Assembly: GCA_039978895.1 (NCBI GenBank) | Contig: JBDWAL010000005.1 | Coordinates: 90,160-154,159 of the forward strand | Reading direction: 5' to 3' | Length of the DNA stretch: 64,000 bases | DNA from: Aliishimia sp039978895 | GTDB lineage: Bacteria > Pseudomonadota > Alphaproteobacteria > Rhodobacterales > Rhodobacteraceae | Shown: one piece after another, positions 7,713 to 15,719 of the stretch | Layout of the letters: each line of letters starts with the position of its first letter | Numbering within the stretch: the first letter of the stretch is position 1 | Program-made: the position numbers and the translations under genes | Notes under the pieces: generated by a model | What the model saw: only the letters and a program-made list of their open reading frames with translations | Told to the model about the DNA's origin: nothing | Database searches by the model: none

Positions 7713-8486
7713 ATGAAGAAGCCCAAATGGGTCGTCGAGAAAGAGCAAGCACGTAAGGTGGCAGGGGCAGAGACAGTTTGGCTCTTTGGGTTACATGCTG
7801 TGCGTGATGCTTTGGTGAATCCGCAGCGTAAAAAGTTACGTTTGGTGGTGACGCCGAATGCGCTGATCAAGCTACAAGATGCTGTTAGTACATCGGAAAT
7901 CGAACCTGAGGTGCAAGAGCCAAGAAAGTTCTCGGTGCCGATTGACCCAGCATCAGTTCATCAAGGGGCAGCCCTTGAGGTGAAGCCGTTGGACTGGGGG
8001 CGTATGCAAGATGTGGTGATCGGCGCTGAAGTGCCGCGCGTTCTGCTGCTCGACAAAGTTACGGACCCGCATAATGTCGGAGCTATTTTGCGCTCTGCCG
8101 AGGTATTTGGTGCTTCGGCTGTGATTGCGCCGCGCTTTGGTTCGGTGCCTGAAACCGGGGCTTTGGCCAAAACGGCGTCAGGGGCTCTGGAACGTCAGCC
8201 TTATTTGAAGGTGAAGAATCTATCGGAAGCCATCGTCGAGCTGCAAAAATATGGTTTCTTGGTGCTGGGTCTTGATGGGGAGGCAGAGCAAACAATTGAA
8301 GTGGCTTTGGAGGGTCGCAAAGACCGCCCGGTGGCACTTGTGTTGGGCGCTGAAGGCCCGGGGTTACGTGAAAAGACCAAAGAAACGTGCGACGCCTTGG
8401 TGCGGATTGACGCGCTTGGTCCGTTTGGCTCGCTGAATGTCTCAAATGCGGCTGCAATTGCCCTATATGCTTCATTAGACCACTAG
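7713..8486 (+). CDS. rlmB: SpoU-family 23S rRNA 2'-O-ribose methyltransferase (RlmB-like)
   Basis: 257-residue SPOUT methyltransferase that uses S-adenosylmethionine to methylate a ribose in 23S rRNA (G2251 for RlmB). An N-terminal substrate-binding domain begins at the WLFGLHAV stretch (about 23-30), followed by the catalytic domain with the three SpoU motifs: NVGAILRSAEVFGA, the LVLGAEGPGL strand, and the SLNVSNAAAIALY knot near the C-terminus. The ATG at 7713 is chosen because longer frames run back toward the tRNA and add residues unlike the family. It lies directly after the divergent tRNA-Tyr. RlmB is the best call; another TrmH-family rRNA or tRNA enzyme is possible. Confidence 0.88.
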   Translation: MKKPKWVVEKEQARKVAGAETVWLFGLHAVRDALVNPQRKKLRLVVTPNALIKLQDAVSTSEIEPEVQEPRKFSVPIDPASVHQGAALEVKPLDWGRMQDVVIGAEVPRVLLLDKVTDPHNVGAILRSAEVFGASAVIAPRFGSVPETGALAKTASGALERQPYLKVKNLSEAIVELQKYGFLVLGLDGEAEQTIEVALEGRKDRPVALVLGAEGPGLREKTKETCDALVRIDALGPFGSLNVSNAAAIALYASLDH

Positions 8487-8505
8487 AGCCACTGGGGAGG
8501 TAAGT

Positions 8506-8826
8506 TTGGCGTATCCGCAGAAAATTGCGACGTGCTGTTATTGCGGCACCCGTGCAGCATTGGTTTTGAAGGGCCGAACGCGGCAGGAATTGTCTTGCTC
8601 AAACTGTGGCGCACCTTTGCATAACCTCAAAATGATGCCCGTGGTCCGGCACAAAGATCGAGACCCAGTAGAGCGAAAGCGGGGCAAGCCGCGGCCGAAG
8701 AATGAGGTGCGATCGGCGAAAGGATTTAAACCAATCAAATACGCAAAGCCCAAAAAACGTCGAAAGGGTTTGTTGCGTCATATCTTTGAAGAAGCGTTTG
8801 AGATGATCGAAGACGTGTTTGATTGA
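8506..8826 (+). CDS. zinc-ribbon basic protein
   Basis: 106 residues with a TTG start preceded by GGGAGG at good spacing, 19 bases after the methyltransferase, so probably one transcript. The N-terminus has two Cys pairs (CCYCG near 11-15 and CSNCG near 31-35) that would bind one zinc. The middle is strongly basic, rich in Lys, Arg and Pro, and the C-terminus forms an acidic amphipathic helix. Nucleic acid binding is plausible given the composition and the rRNA methyltransferase neighbour, but that is inference. I do not recognise a named family. Confidence 0.75.
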   Translation: MAYPQKIATCCYCGTRAALVLKGRTRQELSCSNCGAPLHNLKMMPVVRHKDRDPVERKRGKPRPKNEVRSAKGFKPIKYAKPKKRRKGLLRHIFEEAFEMIEDVFD

Positions 8827-8881
8827 TTTTGATAAATCTGTGGCGTGAAAATTTTGATGCCTCGGGTGTCGCTCATGGTGG

Positions 8882-9039
8882 GCGTGTTGTGTTCACGACT
8901 TCGCGACAGCCTCTTGGAACACAGAACCACGCGCTTATTTTATGTTGATGCGACAGTATTGGAACACCTGATCGCGGTTTACTGTCCCTCGTTCCGCGAC
9001 TGCGCCCTTGGTGGAACCCCTTGCACCAAGGGCGTTTTT
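8882..9039 (+). ncRNA. structured leader or small RNA with alternative hairpins
   Basis: Between the zinc-ribbon gene and a CoA-binding protein. A long hairpin is formed by GCGTG (8882-8886) plus TGTGTTC (8888-8894) pairing with GAACACA (8917-8923) and CACGC (8928-8932). Downstream, GACAGTA (8952-8958) can pair with TACTGTC (8980-8986), while the enclosed TCGCGG (8972-8977) can instead pair with CCGCGA (8994-8999); the two crossing stems compete. A strong terminator follows at 9003-9039. TTGGAACAC occurs twice (8915 and 8959). This could be a separate sRNA or an attenuator for the downstream gene. It matches no RNA family I can name. Confidence 0.4.
9003..9039 (+). terminator. strong rho-independent terminator
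   Basis: A perfect 11-base stem, CGCCCTTGGTG (9003-9013) with CACCAAGGGCG (9024-9034), a 10-base loop and five T residues. It lies 38 bases before the CoA-binding protein gene, so it either ends a small RNA or attenuates that gene. Confidence 0.85.
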
Positions 9040-9077
9040 CAATTGAGAAGCTCCGCGCTTATCGTTAGCACCGTCTT

Positions 9078-9548
9078 ATGCTTGAATATTCAGATAACTT
9101 CATCAAATCCGTGTTGCAAAACGCCAAGACTATTGCAGTCGTTGGGGTGTCTTCAAACCCTGTGCGGCCCAGCTATTTTGTAGCGCGCTATATGTTTTTG
9201 AAGGGCTATACGGTCATCCCCGTCAATCCAGCCTATGTTGGCCAAGAACTGTTTGGGCAGCCTGTGCATGCAGATTTGACGACGATTTCGCAACCTGTCG
9301 ATATGGTCGATATTTTCCGTCGGTCTGACTTTGTGCCCGATATTGTCGATCAAGCGATTGCGCATTTGTCGGATTTGAAAAGCATATGGATGCAGATTGG
9401 GGTTCGCCATGCGGATGCCGCGACGAAATCTCGCGCTGCGGGGTTGGATGTGATCGAAGACCTTTGCCCAAAGATGCAACACCAACGTTTGTTTGGTGAA
9501 TTGCGCAAAGGCGGATTTAACACAGGCGTGATCTCATCAAAGCTGTGA
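9078..9548 (+). CDS. CoA-binding domain protein (YccU-like)
   Basis: 156 residues of the YccU/CoA_binding_2 family, a single Rossmann fold. The nucleotide loop is near the start, AVVGVSSNPVRPSYFVARY (about 20-38), then the GYTVIPVNP strand and an internal DLTTISQPVDMVDIFRR segment. Family members bind CoA in vitro, but no reaction is established. It follows a structured leader and terminator at 8882-9039 and is convergent with hisE. The ATG has no clear ribosome-binding site, which would fit control from the leader. Confidence 0.85.
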   Translation: MLEYSDNFIKSVLQNAKTIAVVGVSSNPVRPSYFVARYMFLKGYTVIPVNPAYVGQELFGQPVHADLTTISQPVDMVDIFRRSDFVPDIVDQAIAHLSDLKSIWMQIGVRHADAATKSRAAGLDVIEDLCPKMQHQRLFGELRKGGFNTGVISSKL

Positions 9549-9609
9549 TCGCAGCTTAGCATTTTACAAGGGCAGGGGGGCACGACACCTGCACGCTAAC
9601 AGTTACGCC

Positions 9610-9915
9610 TTACCTCGACGCTTTTTCGGCCAAGCCCGACTGAGACTGACGCCGCGCCAATTCGTCCAGAACAGCCTGCAAGGGGACATCCCGCGAGGCT
9701 AGCATCACAAGTAAGTGGAACAGAACATCAGCGGCTTCGCTGGTTAACTTATCTGTGTCACCTTTAACGGCTTCGATGATGGCCTCAATAGCCTCTTCAC
9801 CAAATTTCTCGGCGCATTTTTCCGGCCCTTTGGCGAGCAATTTAGCTGTCCAGCTGGACTTGGGGTCGGCAGATTTACGCGCTTCAATCGTTGCGTAAAG
9901 ATCGTCTAAGGTCAT
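9610..9915 (-). CDS. hisE: phosphoribosyl-ATP diphosphatase HisE
   Basis: Second step of histidine synthesis: hydrolyses phosphoribosyl-ATP to phosphoribosyl-AMP and pyrophosphate. The 101-residue MazG-like all-alpha protein has the metal-binding helix KFGEEAIEAIIEA (about 36-48) and SEAADVLFHLLVML (about 58-71), the family's catalytic acidic clusters. Its ATG overlaps the hisF stop by four bases, so they are translated together. Last gene of the minus-strand his run seen here. Confidence 0.95.
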   Translation of the reverse strand: MTLDDLYATIEARKSADPKSSWTAKLLAKGPEKCAEKFGEEAIEAIIEAVKGDTDKLTSEAADVLFHLLVMLASRDVPLQAVLDELARRQSQSGLAEKASR

Positions 9916-10676
9916 GTGCTTAACCTCATCGGGATACCGGCTTGGGCCATGTGGGCCTTGGCTTCCCCAATTGTGTAAGTGCCAAAGTGAAAAATCGATG
10001 CAGCCAGAACGGCGGATGCCCCGCCCATGGTCACACCTTCGACCAAGTGATCCAAAGTGCCCACGCCCCCGGATGCGATGACGGGGATATCCACTGCGTC
10101 GGAAATGGCGCGGGTCAGGGGCAAATTGAACCCTGCTTTGGTGCCGTCGCGGTCCATGGAGGTCAGGAGTATTTCTCCGGCGCCTTTTTGTGCGGCGGTT
10201 CGGGCGAATTCAACAGCATCAATGCCCGTTGGTTTGCGCCCACCATGGGTGAAGATTTCCCACTTTCCGGGCGAAACTGTTTTTGCGTCTATCGCACAGA
10301 CGATGCACTGACTGCCAAACTGATCGGCTGCGACACGCAACACATTGGGGTCGGCAACGGCCGCTGAGTTGAAGCTGACTTTGTCTGCGCCCGCCAACAG
10401 CAAATCCCGCACGTCTTGCGCCACGCGCACGCCGCCACCGACAGTTAAGGGAATAAAACAGTGCTCAGCGGTACGGCGCACCAAATCAAACATGGTGCCG
10501 CGATTTTCGTGAGTGGCGTGTATGTCGAGAAAACACAATTCATCTGCACCCGCCGCGTCGTAGGCTTTGGCAGCTTCCACAGGGTCGCCCGCGTCAATCA
10601 GGTCAACGAAGTTCACGCCTTTCACAACGCGGCCATCGGCAACGTCTAGGCAGGGGATGATACGGGTTTTAAGCAT
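9912..10676 (-). CDS. hisF: imidazole glycerol phosphate synthase cyclase subunit HisF
   Basis: Cyclase half of the heterodimer that makes imidazole glycerol phosphate and AICAR from PRFAR using ammonia from HisH. The 254-residue (beta/alpha)8 barrel has the two catalytic aspartates in the canonical places, D11 in CLDVADGRVVKG and D130 in CAIDAK, and phosphate-binding glycines at TVGGG and ASGGVG. Overlaps hisE by four bases; hisA lies 72 bases upstream. The HisH partner is at 12646-13284 on the same strand, split off by a plus-strand gene. Confidence 0.97.
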   Translation of the reverse strand: MLKTRIIPCLDVADGRVVKGVNFVDLIDAGDPVEAAKAYDAAGADELCFLDIHATHENRGTMFDLVRRTAEHCFIPLTVGGGVRVAQDVRDLLLAGADKVSFNSAAVADPNVLRVAADQFGSQCIVCAIDAKTVSPGKWEIFTHGGRKPTGIDAVEFARTAAQKGAGEILLTSMDRDGTKAGFNLPLTRAISDAVDIPVIASGGVGTLDHLVEGVTMGGASAVLAASIFHFGTYTIGEAKAHMAQAGIPMRLST

Positions 10677-10748
10677 AACAGTGCTTTAGCCTTGGTTTAT
10701 GTTTCGAACAAGTCACGCAGCGCAATGGTTTGGGAACCCTTGCGCGTC

Positions 10749-11468
10749 TTAGCCTCTTAAGGCTTTAAGAGCTTGGCCAAGATCGATTGCACCATCATAA
10801 AGTGCACGTCCCGAAATTGCGCCCTCGATCACACCAGTTGCTTTCAAGGCCTCAAGGTCGGCCATGGATGACACGCCGCCCGATGCAATTACGGGGATGT
10901 CTACGGCGCGCGCCAAGCTTTCGGTTGCGGGCACATTTGGCCCGCCCATGGCGCCGTCCCGATTGATATCAGTGTAAATAATCGCCGCAACGCCAGCGTC
11001 CTCGAAGGATTTGGCAAGATCGGTTACATTCACATCTGTTTCTTCGGCCCACCCTTTGGTGGCGACTTTGCCGTTACGCGCGTCGATCCCAACGGCCACG
11101 TGTCCGGGAAAGGCTTTGGCGGCCTGGCGTACAAGATCAGGGTTCTCTACGGCCACGGTCCCGAGGATCACACGGGCCAATCCCTTGGATAGCCACATTT
11201 CGATTGTGGCCATGTCGCGAATTCCACCGCCAAGTTGTGCTGGGGTTTTCGTGGCCTTCAGGATCGCCTCCACGGGGGCGGCGTTCACAGGGCTGCCTGC
11301 AAAAGCGCCGTTCAGATCAACCAAATGCAACCATTCGCACCCGGCTTGCACAAAGGACATGGCTTGTGCCGCGGGATCGTCGTTGAACACGGTGGAGCGC
11401 TCCATATCCCCATGCACCAGACGCACGGCCTGACCGTCTTTAAGATCGATGGCGGGATAAAGGATCAT
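10749..11468 (-). CDS. hisA: phosphoribosylformimino-AICAR ribotide isomerase HisA
   Basis: Isomerises ProFAR to PRFAR, the substrate of HisF/HisH. 239-residue (beta/alpha)8 barrel starting MILYPAIDLKDG with the catalytic Asp at residue 8 and the second Asp in the VGIDARNG strand; phosphate loops are LGGGIRD and ASGGVS. The start at 11468 gives the standard N-terminus; an upstream in-frame ATG would add 32 unrelated residues. Upstream of hisF on the same strand, probably co-transcribed. Confidence 0.96.
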   Translation of the reverse strand: MILYPAIDLKDGQAVRLVHGDMERSTVFNDDPAAQAMSFVQAGCEWLHLVDLNGAFAGSPVNAAPVEAILKATKTPAQLGGGIRDMATIEMWLSKGLARVILGTVAVENPDLVRQAAKAFPGHVAVGIDARNGKVATKGWAEETDVNVTDLAKSFEDAGVAAIIYTDINRDGAMGGPNVPATESLARAVDIPVIASGGVSSMADLEALKATGVIEGAISGRALYDGAIDLGQALKALRG

Positions 11469-11652
11469 TGCTGTGTGCTCCGGGTGTTTTTGGTTGCGGG
11501 GGATGTGCCATGGCACGGCCAAGGATGCAATGTGACGACGTTTGGTTATGTTGCGCGCTATCATATGGAGATAGACGTGGCCTTGGTCGTCGCAGTACGG
11601 CAGAGGAAGGTTTCGGGCTTCGACCTTCTTAGGTTCTTAGCGTTATCCGCAA

Positions 11653-12060
11653 ATGTCTGTGAGCGTTTTTACATCGTCAGTGTTTTGCGCAGGTTTGGTT
11701 AAAATCTTTCGGCCAAAAAGCTGTTTTTGCAATGGTGGCTCTTGTTGGCGTTATAACTATTATTCTCACATCATTCGTATGATCTTTTGGTGTCGTAAGG
11801 CGCATGATCCTTTCTGCTCTTGCCGTCTTTGTCGCGTCATCGTGATTTTTGGCCTGCTGAACGGAATTTCAGGCGGCTTGGCAAGTTATGTAAGTGGACC
11901 GATAACGGCAACCTGCATCACTCTTTTGGGAATTCAGGCCGTCTCTGTGGTTGCCTTGTCAACGAGCGACCAAAACACCAAACTCAAGCATGATACTGCG
12001 CCTGCTTCTGATGTTGTTCCCGCGCCAGATTTGCGTGCGTTGCGCAAAGCACGCCAGTAG
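11653..12060 (+). other. doubtful membrane ORF, possibly frameshifted
   Basis: The frame is open for 135 codons. Its C-terminal half reads like a protein with one or two hydrophobic segments (VIFGLLNGISGG, then CITLLGIQAVSVVAL) and a charged tail. The N-terminal half is Cys/Arg-rich and implausible. In another frame, from ATG 11732, a membrane-like segment MVALVGVITIILTSF ends at a stop. The pattern suggests a broken small membrane protein or a short gene starting at a later GTG near 11849. I do not recognise it. Confidence 0.3.
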
Positions 12061-12190
12061 AATTGATTGAACAAGCGGGTGTTGGGGAGCGTTTGGGTGA
12101 AGGTCTAGCGTATCCCATAACTATCCTAAGGGCAGCCTTGCCGATCGGCACCACGTGGCGCACAGTGACGTTCAAACGGGAGGACACAAA

Positions 12191-12583
12191 ATGAAAAACG
12201 TATTCGCTTTGGCCATCGGGGCCGTCTTTGCTGCCGGCGCGGCATGGGCTGATCCAATTGAAGGTCTTTGGAAAACACCAACCGATGACAACGGCAATTA
12301 TGGACATATCCAAGTCAGCCCTTGCGGTGCAAAAATTTGCGGGACGTTGGTGAAGTCATTCCAAGGTGACGGGAAAACTCTCAATTCGCCCAACAATGGC
12401 AAGAAAATCATTTGGGATATGGAAGCTCAGGGCAGTGGAGCCTATGGCGGCGGTAAGGTCTGGGCGCCGGATCGCGACAAGACCTACAAATCCAAGATGA
12501 AACTGTCCGGCAACAAATTGGCTGTTTCCGGCTGTATTTTGGGAATTTGCCGCGATGGCGGGACATGGACGCGCGTTCAATAA
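12191..12583 (+). CDS. DUF2147 exported protein
   Basis: 130 residues with a clean signal peptide (MKNVFALAIGAVFAAGAAWA, cut after about residue 20). The mature part has the DUF2147 pattern: DPIEGLWKTP, a G-x-I-x-V strand with Cys pairs (CGAKICG), the VWAPDRDKTYKSKMKLSGN region and the C-terminal GCILGICRDGGTW. The family is a small lipocalin-like barrel whose function is not settled. AGGA lies just before the ATG. It sits on the plus strand between hisA and hisH, breaking the his run. Confidence 0.88.
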   Translation: MKNVFALAIGAVFAAGAAWADPIEGLWKTPTDDNGNYGHIQVSPCGAKICGTLVKSFQGDGKTLNSPNNGKKIIWDMEAQGSGAYGGGKVWAPDRDKTYKSKMKLSGNKLAVSGCILGICRDGGTWTRVQ

Positions 12584-12592
12584 GCGGGCAGG

Positions 12593-12611
12593 GGTGCACC
12601 ACAGGTGCACC
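12593..12611. repeat. GGTGCACC hairpin after the DUF2147 gene
   Basis: GGTGCACC-ACA-GGTGCACC, an 8-base stem with a 3-base loop, 10 bases after the DUF2147 stop. The core of 16 bases recurs on the opposite strand near 34048-34062. No T tract follows, so it is at best a weak terminator; it may be a short dispersed hairpin repeat. Confidence 0.5.
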
Positions 12612-12645
12612 TCACATAGGGCCACATAAATTTGAGGGCCGCGCG

Positions 12646-13284
12646 TTAAGGCGCCCAGCCCAAGAAATTGGCGATCAAGCGCAACCCTGCGGTTTGGCTC
12701 TTTTCGGGGTGAAATTGCGTCCCGATCATCGTCCCTTGTGCGACGATTGCGGTAACGTCGCCAGCGTAGTCCACATGCGCCAAACGTTGCGCAGCATTCC
12801 CCATTTCCATCTGATAAGAATGCACAAAATAGGCGTGATCACCGGTCACCAAGCCGTCTAAGACGGGGTGCGCTTGTTCGATCACCAGATCGTTCCAACC
12901 CATATGCGGAATTTTCAACGACGCGTCGGCGGGGGCAATTTTGCGCACCTCCCCGTCGATCCAACCCAGACCCGCGGTTTCGCGATATTCAAACCCGGCG
13001 CGTGCCATAAGCTGCATACCAACGCAGATCCCCATGAAGGGCCGCGCTTTCACGCTGACGGCTTCGATCAGGGCGTCATACGCGCCAGACGCGCCTTGCA
13101 GCGCTTCCATGCAGGCCGGAAATGCGCCATCGCCCGGCAATACGATCCGATCTGCGTGCGCGATGTCCTCAGCACGCCCAGACACCAAAACGTCACCGCC
13201 GCCGACTTCCTGAGCCATCCGCTCAAACGCTTTGTGAGCAGAGTGCAGGTTGCCGCTTTCGTAATCAATCAGGACTGTCAGCAC
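12646..13284 (-). CDS. hisH: imidazole glycerol phosphate synthase glutaminase subunit HisH
   Basis: Class I glutamine amidotransferase that supplies ammonia to HisF. The 212-residue protein has the catalytic triad: Cys87 in MGICVGMQ, His192 and Glu194 in QFHPEKS. The N-terminus starts with the usual strand and YESGNLHS. Its start abuts the stop of hisB with no gap, so the two form one unit. Confidence 0.96.
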   Translation of the reverse strand: MLTVLIDYESGNLHSAHKAFERMAQEVGGGDVLVSGRAEDIAHADRIVLPGDGAFPACMEALQGASGAYDALIEAVSVKARPFMGICVGMQLMARAGFEYRETAGLGWIDGEVRKIAPADASLKIPHMGWNDLVIEQAHPVLDGLVTGDHAYFVHSYQMEMGNAAQRLAHVDYAGDVTAIVAQGTMIGTQFHPEKSQTAGLRLIANFLGWAP

Positions 13285-13872
13285 TTATAGAGCACCTTTG
13301 GTGGAGGGGATTGCATCTGCTTTACGCGGATCGACTTCCAAAGCGTCGCGCAAGGATCGCGCCACGGCCTTAAAGGCGGCTTCAGCGATGTGATGCGAAT
13401 TGAAGCCGTGAATTTGGTCGATATGCAGGGTGATCCCGCCATGGGTGCTGAAGGCTTGAAAGAACTCCCGCACCAATTCGGTGTCAAAGGTTCCGATCTT
13501 GGGGGTCGGCAGGTCAATGTTGCAAATCAAAAAGGGGCGTGCTGACAAATCCAGCGCACACCGAACCAAAGCGTCATCCATGGGCAATAAGCACGAACCA
13601 TACCGTACAATGCCTTTTTTATCGCCCATGGCGTCGCTCAAAGCTTGGCCCAATGCGATCCCTGTATCTTCAACCGTGTGGTGGTCGTCGATGTGCAAAT
13701 CTCCCGTCGCCCGGATGGTCATATCTATCAAAGAATGGCGTGCGAGTTGATCCAGCATGTGGTCGAAAAAGCCGACCCCAGTTTTGTTGTCATAGGCGCC
13801 GGTGCCATCAAGGTTGATCTCAACGCTGATGTCGGTCTCGGCGGTGGTGCGGGTGACAGAGGCTTTGCGCAT
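13285..13872 (-). CDS. hisB: imidazoleglycerol-phosphate dehydratase HisB
   Basis: Dehydrates imidazole glycerol phosphate to imidazole acetol phosphate. 195 residues, the monofunctional form without the histidinol-phosphatase domain found in enterobacteria. The manganese-binding repeats are FFDHMLDQLARHS plus DDHHTVEDTGIALGQA in the first half and the DQIHGFNSHHIAEAAFKA segment in the second. The start at 13872 gives the usual MRKASVTR N-terminus; a longer frame reaches back into the promoter. Directly followed by hisH. Confidence 0.96.
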   Translation of the reverse strand: MRKASVTRTTAETDISVEINLDGTGAYDNKTGVGFFDHMLDQLARHSLIDMTIRATGDLHIDDHHTVEDTGIALGQALSDAMGDKKGIVRYGSCLLPMDDALVRCALDLSARPFLICNIDLPTPKIGTFDTELVREFFQAFSTHGGITLHIDQIHGFNSHHIAEAAFKAVARSLRDALEVDPRKADAIPSTKGAL

Positions 13873-13983
13873 GGAGGATGTCCCGAAGTTGGAGTTGTCG
13901 CGCTTATACGGCGCACATTCGTCGCGGCCAAGAGGTACGCTTGCCGATTGCAACAGACGTGGCGCTTATGCCAGTCTGACCCC

Positions 13984-14223
13984 ATGACAAAATGTGTATT
14001 CATCCAGATTCGCTGCACCCCGGGGCACACCTATAAAGTGGCAGAAGCCATAGCCCTCAAGGAAGTGCATTCCGAATTGTATTCCACATCAGGGGATTAC
14101 GATCTTTTGATGAAGGCCTATATTCCAGAAACCGCTGATGTGGGCCGGTATGTGAACGAAATGTTGCTGGATGTTCCGGGCATTGAGCGCTCGCTTACAA
14201 CAATGACCTTCAAGGCGTTCTAG
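13984..14223 (+). CDS. stand-alone Lrp/AsnC ligand-binding domain protein
   Basis: 79 residues forming only the RAM (regulation of amino acid metabolism) half of Lrp/AsnC regulators: an alpha/beta fold beginning KCVFIQIRCTPG, with the STSGDYDLLMKAYI strand that carries the ligand-binding loop. There is no helix-turn-helix. Such stand-alone proteins are known and can bind amino acids or pair with full-length Lrp. Divergent from hisB with a 111-base gap. Possible amino-acid sensing near the his genes is inference. Confidence 0.88.
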   Translation: MTKCVFIQIRCTPGHTYKVAEAIALKEVHSELYSTSGDYDLLMKAYIPETADVGRYVNEMLLDVPGIERSLTTMTFKAF

Positions 14224-14242
14224 CCAGCATATCGCGAAAATG

Positions 14243-14270
14243 CGATGCGTGTCGCATCGAAGGTTCTTTT
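14243..14270 (+). terminator. probable terminator after the Lrp-like gene
   Basis: CGATGCG-TGT-CGCATCG, a perfect 7-base stem with a 3-base loop, 20 bases after the stop, followed by a loose T-rich stretch. A weak but plausible intrinsic terminator. Confidence 0.5.
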
Positions 14271-14576
14271 CAAAGAGTGACGTGTCTTGATGGGGGAAAC
14301 CTCATCCCGGCCTGTCTTCTAAAGCGCGCTAAAAGCAGTCAATCATATCCCCCAAATAGACCTAAACAATTGCGATGGGTGTTGTGTGAAGGCTGTTCCG
14401 TCTTGCTGGCGGCAATCCACATGCGGGCATTGTCAAAGATAGCCGCGCCAATCTCGGTCCGAGTAGGGCCGGGCCGGCGTGTCAGGTGGTGACACAATGG
14501 TGTCATGGAAAACGGCACGCGTTTGTTTCAGCGAAATGGCCCCCTCAACCCAAAACAGCCGCAAAATTAATGATTG

Positions 14577-14592
14577 TACGATATGTATCGTA
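14577..14592. promoter_or_regulatory. perfect palindrome, candidate operator
   Basis: TACGATA-TG-TATCGTA, two 7-base arms, 77 bases before the ATG of the exported metallo-hydrolase. This length and symmetry suit a dimeric repressor such as a TetR- or ArsR-family protein. A second perfect repeat, GTGTCA-5-TGACAC, lies at 14479-14495. No such regulator is in the window; the only neighbour regulator, AraC-type at 15720, usually binds direct repeats. The rest of 14271-14669 shows no gene. Confidence 0.5.
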
Positions 14593-14669
14593 TTTTGGAC
14601 TTATCGGCATTCAAGTGCCAAATTTTCTGCTCGATAAACGATGGACGCAATGTTCATACGGAGATTTCC

Positions 14670-15644
14670 ATGGCTTATCTAACAATCAATCGCCGCGCTG
14701 CTTTGATGGGGGGCGCGCTTGCTGTTGCGGCACCTGCAGTTTTATCCTCTGCGAACCCAGCCGCAGCGGCGGGCGCATCGGACCTGCCAATGCGCGCCGT
14801 TCAGCAGTTTTCATTGGGTGATATGCGCCTGACTGTCATTGATGACATGTTGTTCACGGTTCCAACGGCTATTTTCGGTGCAAACCAACCCGAGGGAAGC
14901 GTTGATACCTTGTTTGCCAAATATGGTCTGCCGCAAGAATTTGCGAATATGCAAGGTCAGGTCCTGCTTGTCGAAACCGGCGATGCGAAAGTTCTGATCG
15001 ACACAGGCCAAGGTGACGTCACTTTGCCAGACGCAGACGTTGATAACGGTCGATTGTTTGCAGGGCTCAAAGCGGTCGGCGTGTCACCTGAGGACATCAC
15101 ACATGTGTTCTTGACACATGGCCACTTCGATCACATTGGTGGCGTGTCCCAAAACGGTGTCGCGTGTTTCCCGAACGCGTCCCACTATATGAATGCGGCG
15201 GAACTCGAATTCTGGACCGCAGCCCCGACCGATGAAGCGAATTTTGGGAATTTGATGTTGGGCATCGCAAACGACAAACTAAACCCAATTAAGGACAAAA
15301 TCACGACCGTTTCCGACGGGGATGAAATTGTTCCGGGTATCAAAGTTCTCGATGCACCAGGCCATACATTGGGCCACATGGCTGTTCAATTAACCAGCGG
15401 CGGCGAATCCCTTCTGCATCTGATCGACACATCAGTGCACTACATCGTTGGTACTAACGAACCTGAGTGGGCTTTGGGCATTGAACATGACCCGGCGCAA
15501 GCGGTGGAAACGCGTCGTAAACTGTTCACGATGGCTGCAGAACAAAATCTCTTGGTTGCTGGCTACCATTTCCCGTTCCCGGGTATTGGGCGCATGTCTG
15601 TCAACGGTGATGGGTTCCTATACACCCCCGTTTCTGTATCTTAG
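14670..15644 (+). CDS. exported metallo-beta-lactamase-fold hydrolase
   Basis: 324-residue MBL-fold enzyme. The N-terminus has NRRAALMGG followed by a hydrophobic stretch and an Ala-rich cut region, a probable Tat signal, so export in folded form is likely. The zinc motif is THGHFDHIGG (about residues 149-158), followed by a His in APGHTLGH and an Asp in HLIDTSVH. The family includes lactonases, sulfatases and glyoxalase II-like enzymes; the closest type cannot be fixed here. ATG at 14670 is chosen for the signal; GGAGA lies just upstream. The palindrome at 14577-14592 probably controls it. Followed by an AraC regulator. Confidence 0.85.
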   Translation: MAYLTINRRAALMGGALAVAAPAVLSSANPAAAAGASDLPMRAVQQFSLGDMRLTVIDDMLFTVPTAIFGANQPEGSVDTLFAKYGLPQEFANMQGQVLLVETGDAKVLIDTGQGDVTLPDADVDNGRLFAGLKAVGVSPEDITHVFLTHGHFDHIGGVSQNGVACFPNASHYMNAAELEFWTAAPTDEANFGNLMLGIANDKLNPIKDKITTVSDGDEIVPGIKVLDAPGHTLGHMAVQLTSGGESLLHLIDTSVHYIVGTNEPEWALGIEHDPAQAVETRRKLFTMAAEQNLLVAGYHFPFPGIGRMSVNGDGFLYTPVSVS

Positions 15645-15719
15645 CACGACAAACACCCCCCGGCAGGTATTCCCAAATCGCCGGGGGGGGCATTTCCATT
15701 TGAACACACGGAGATAGGC

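Noticed and set aside
8845..9183. 112-codon frame through the structured leader
   Set aside because: It runs through the perfect terminator and into the CoA-binding gene in another frame; Cys-rich, no domain.
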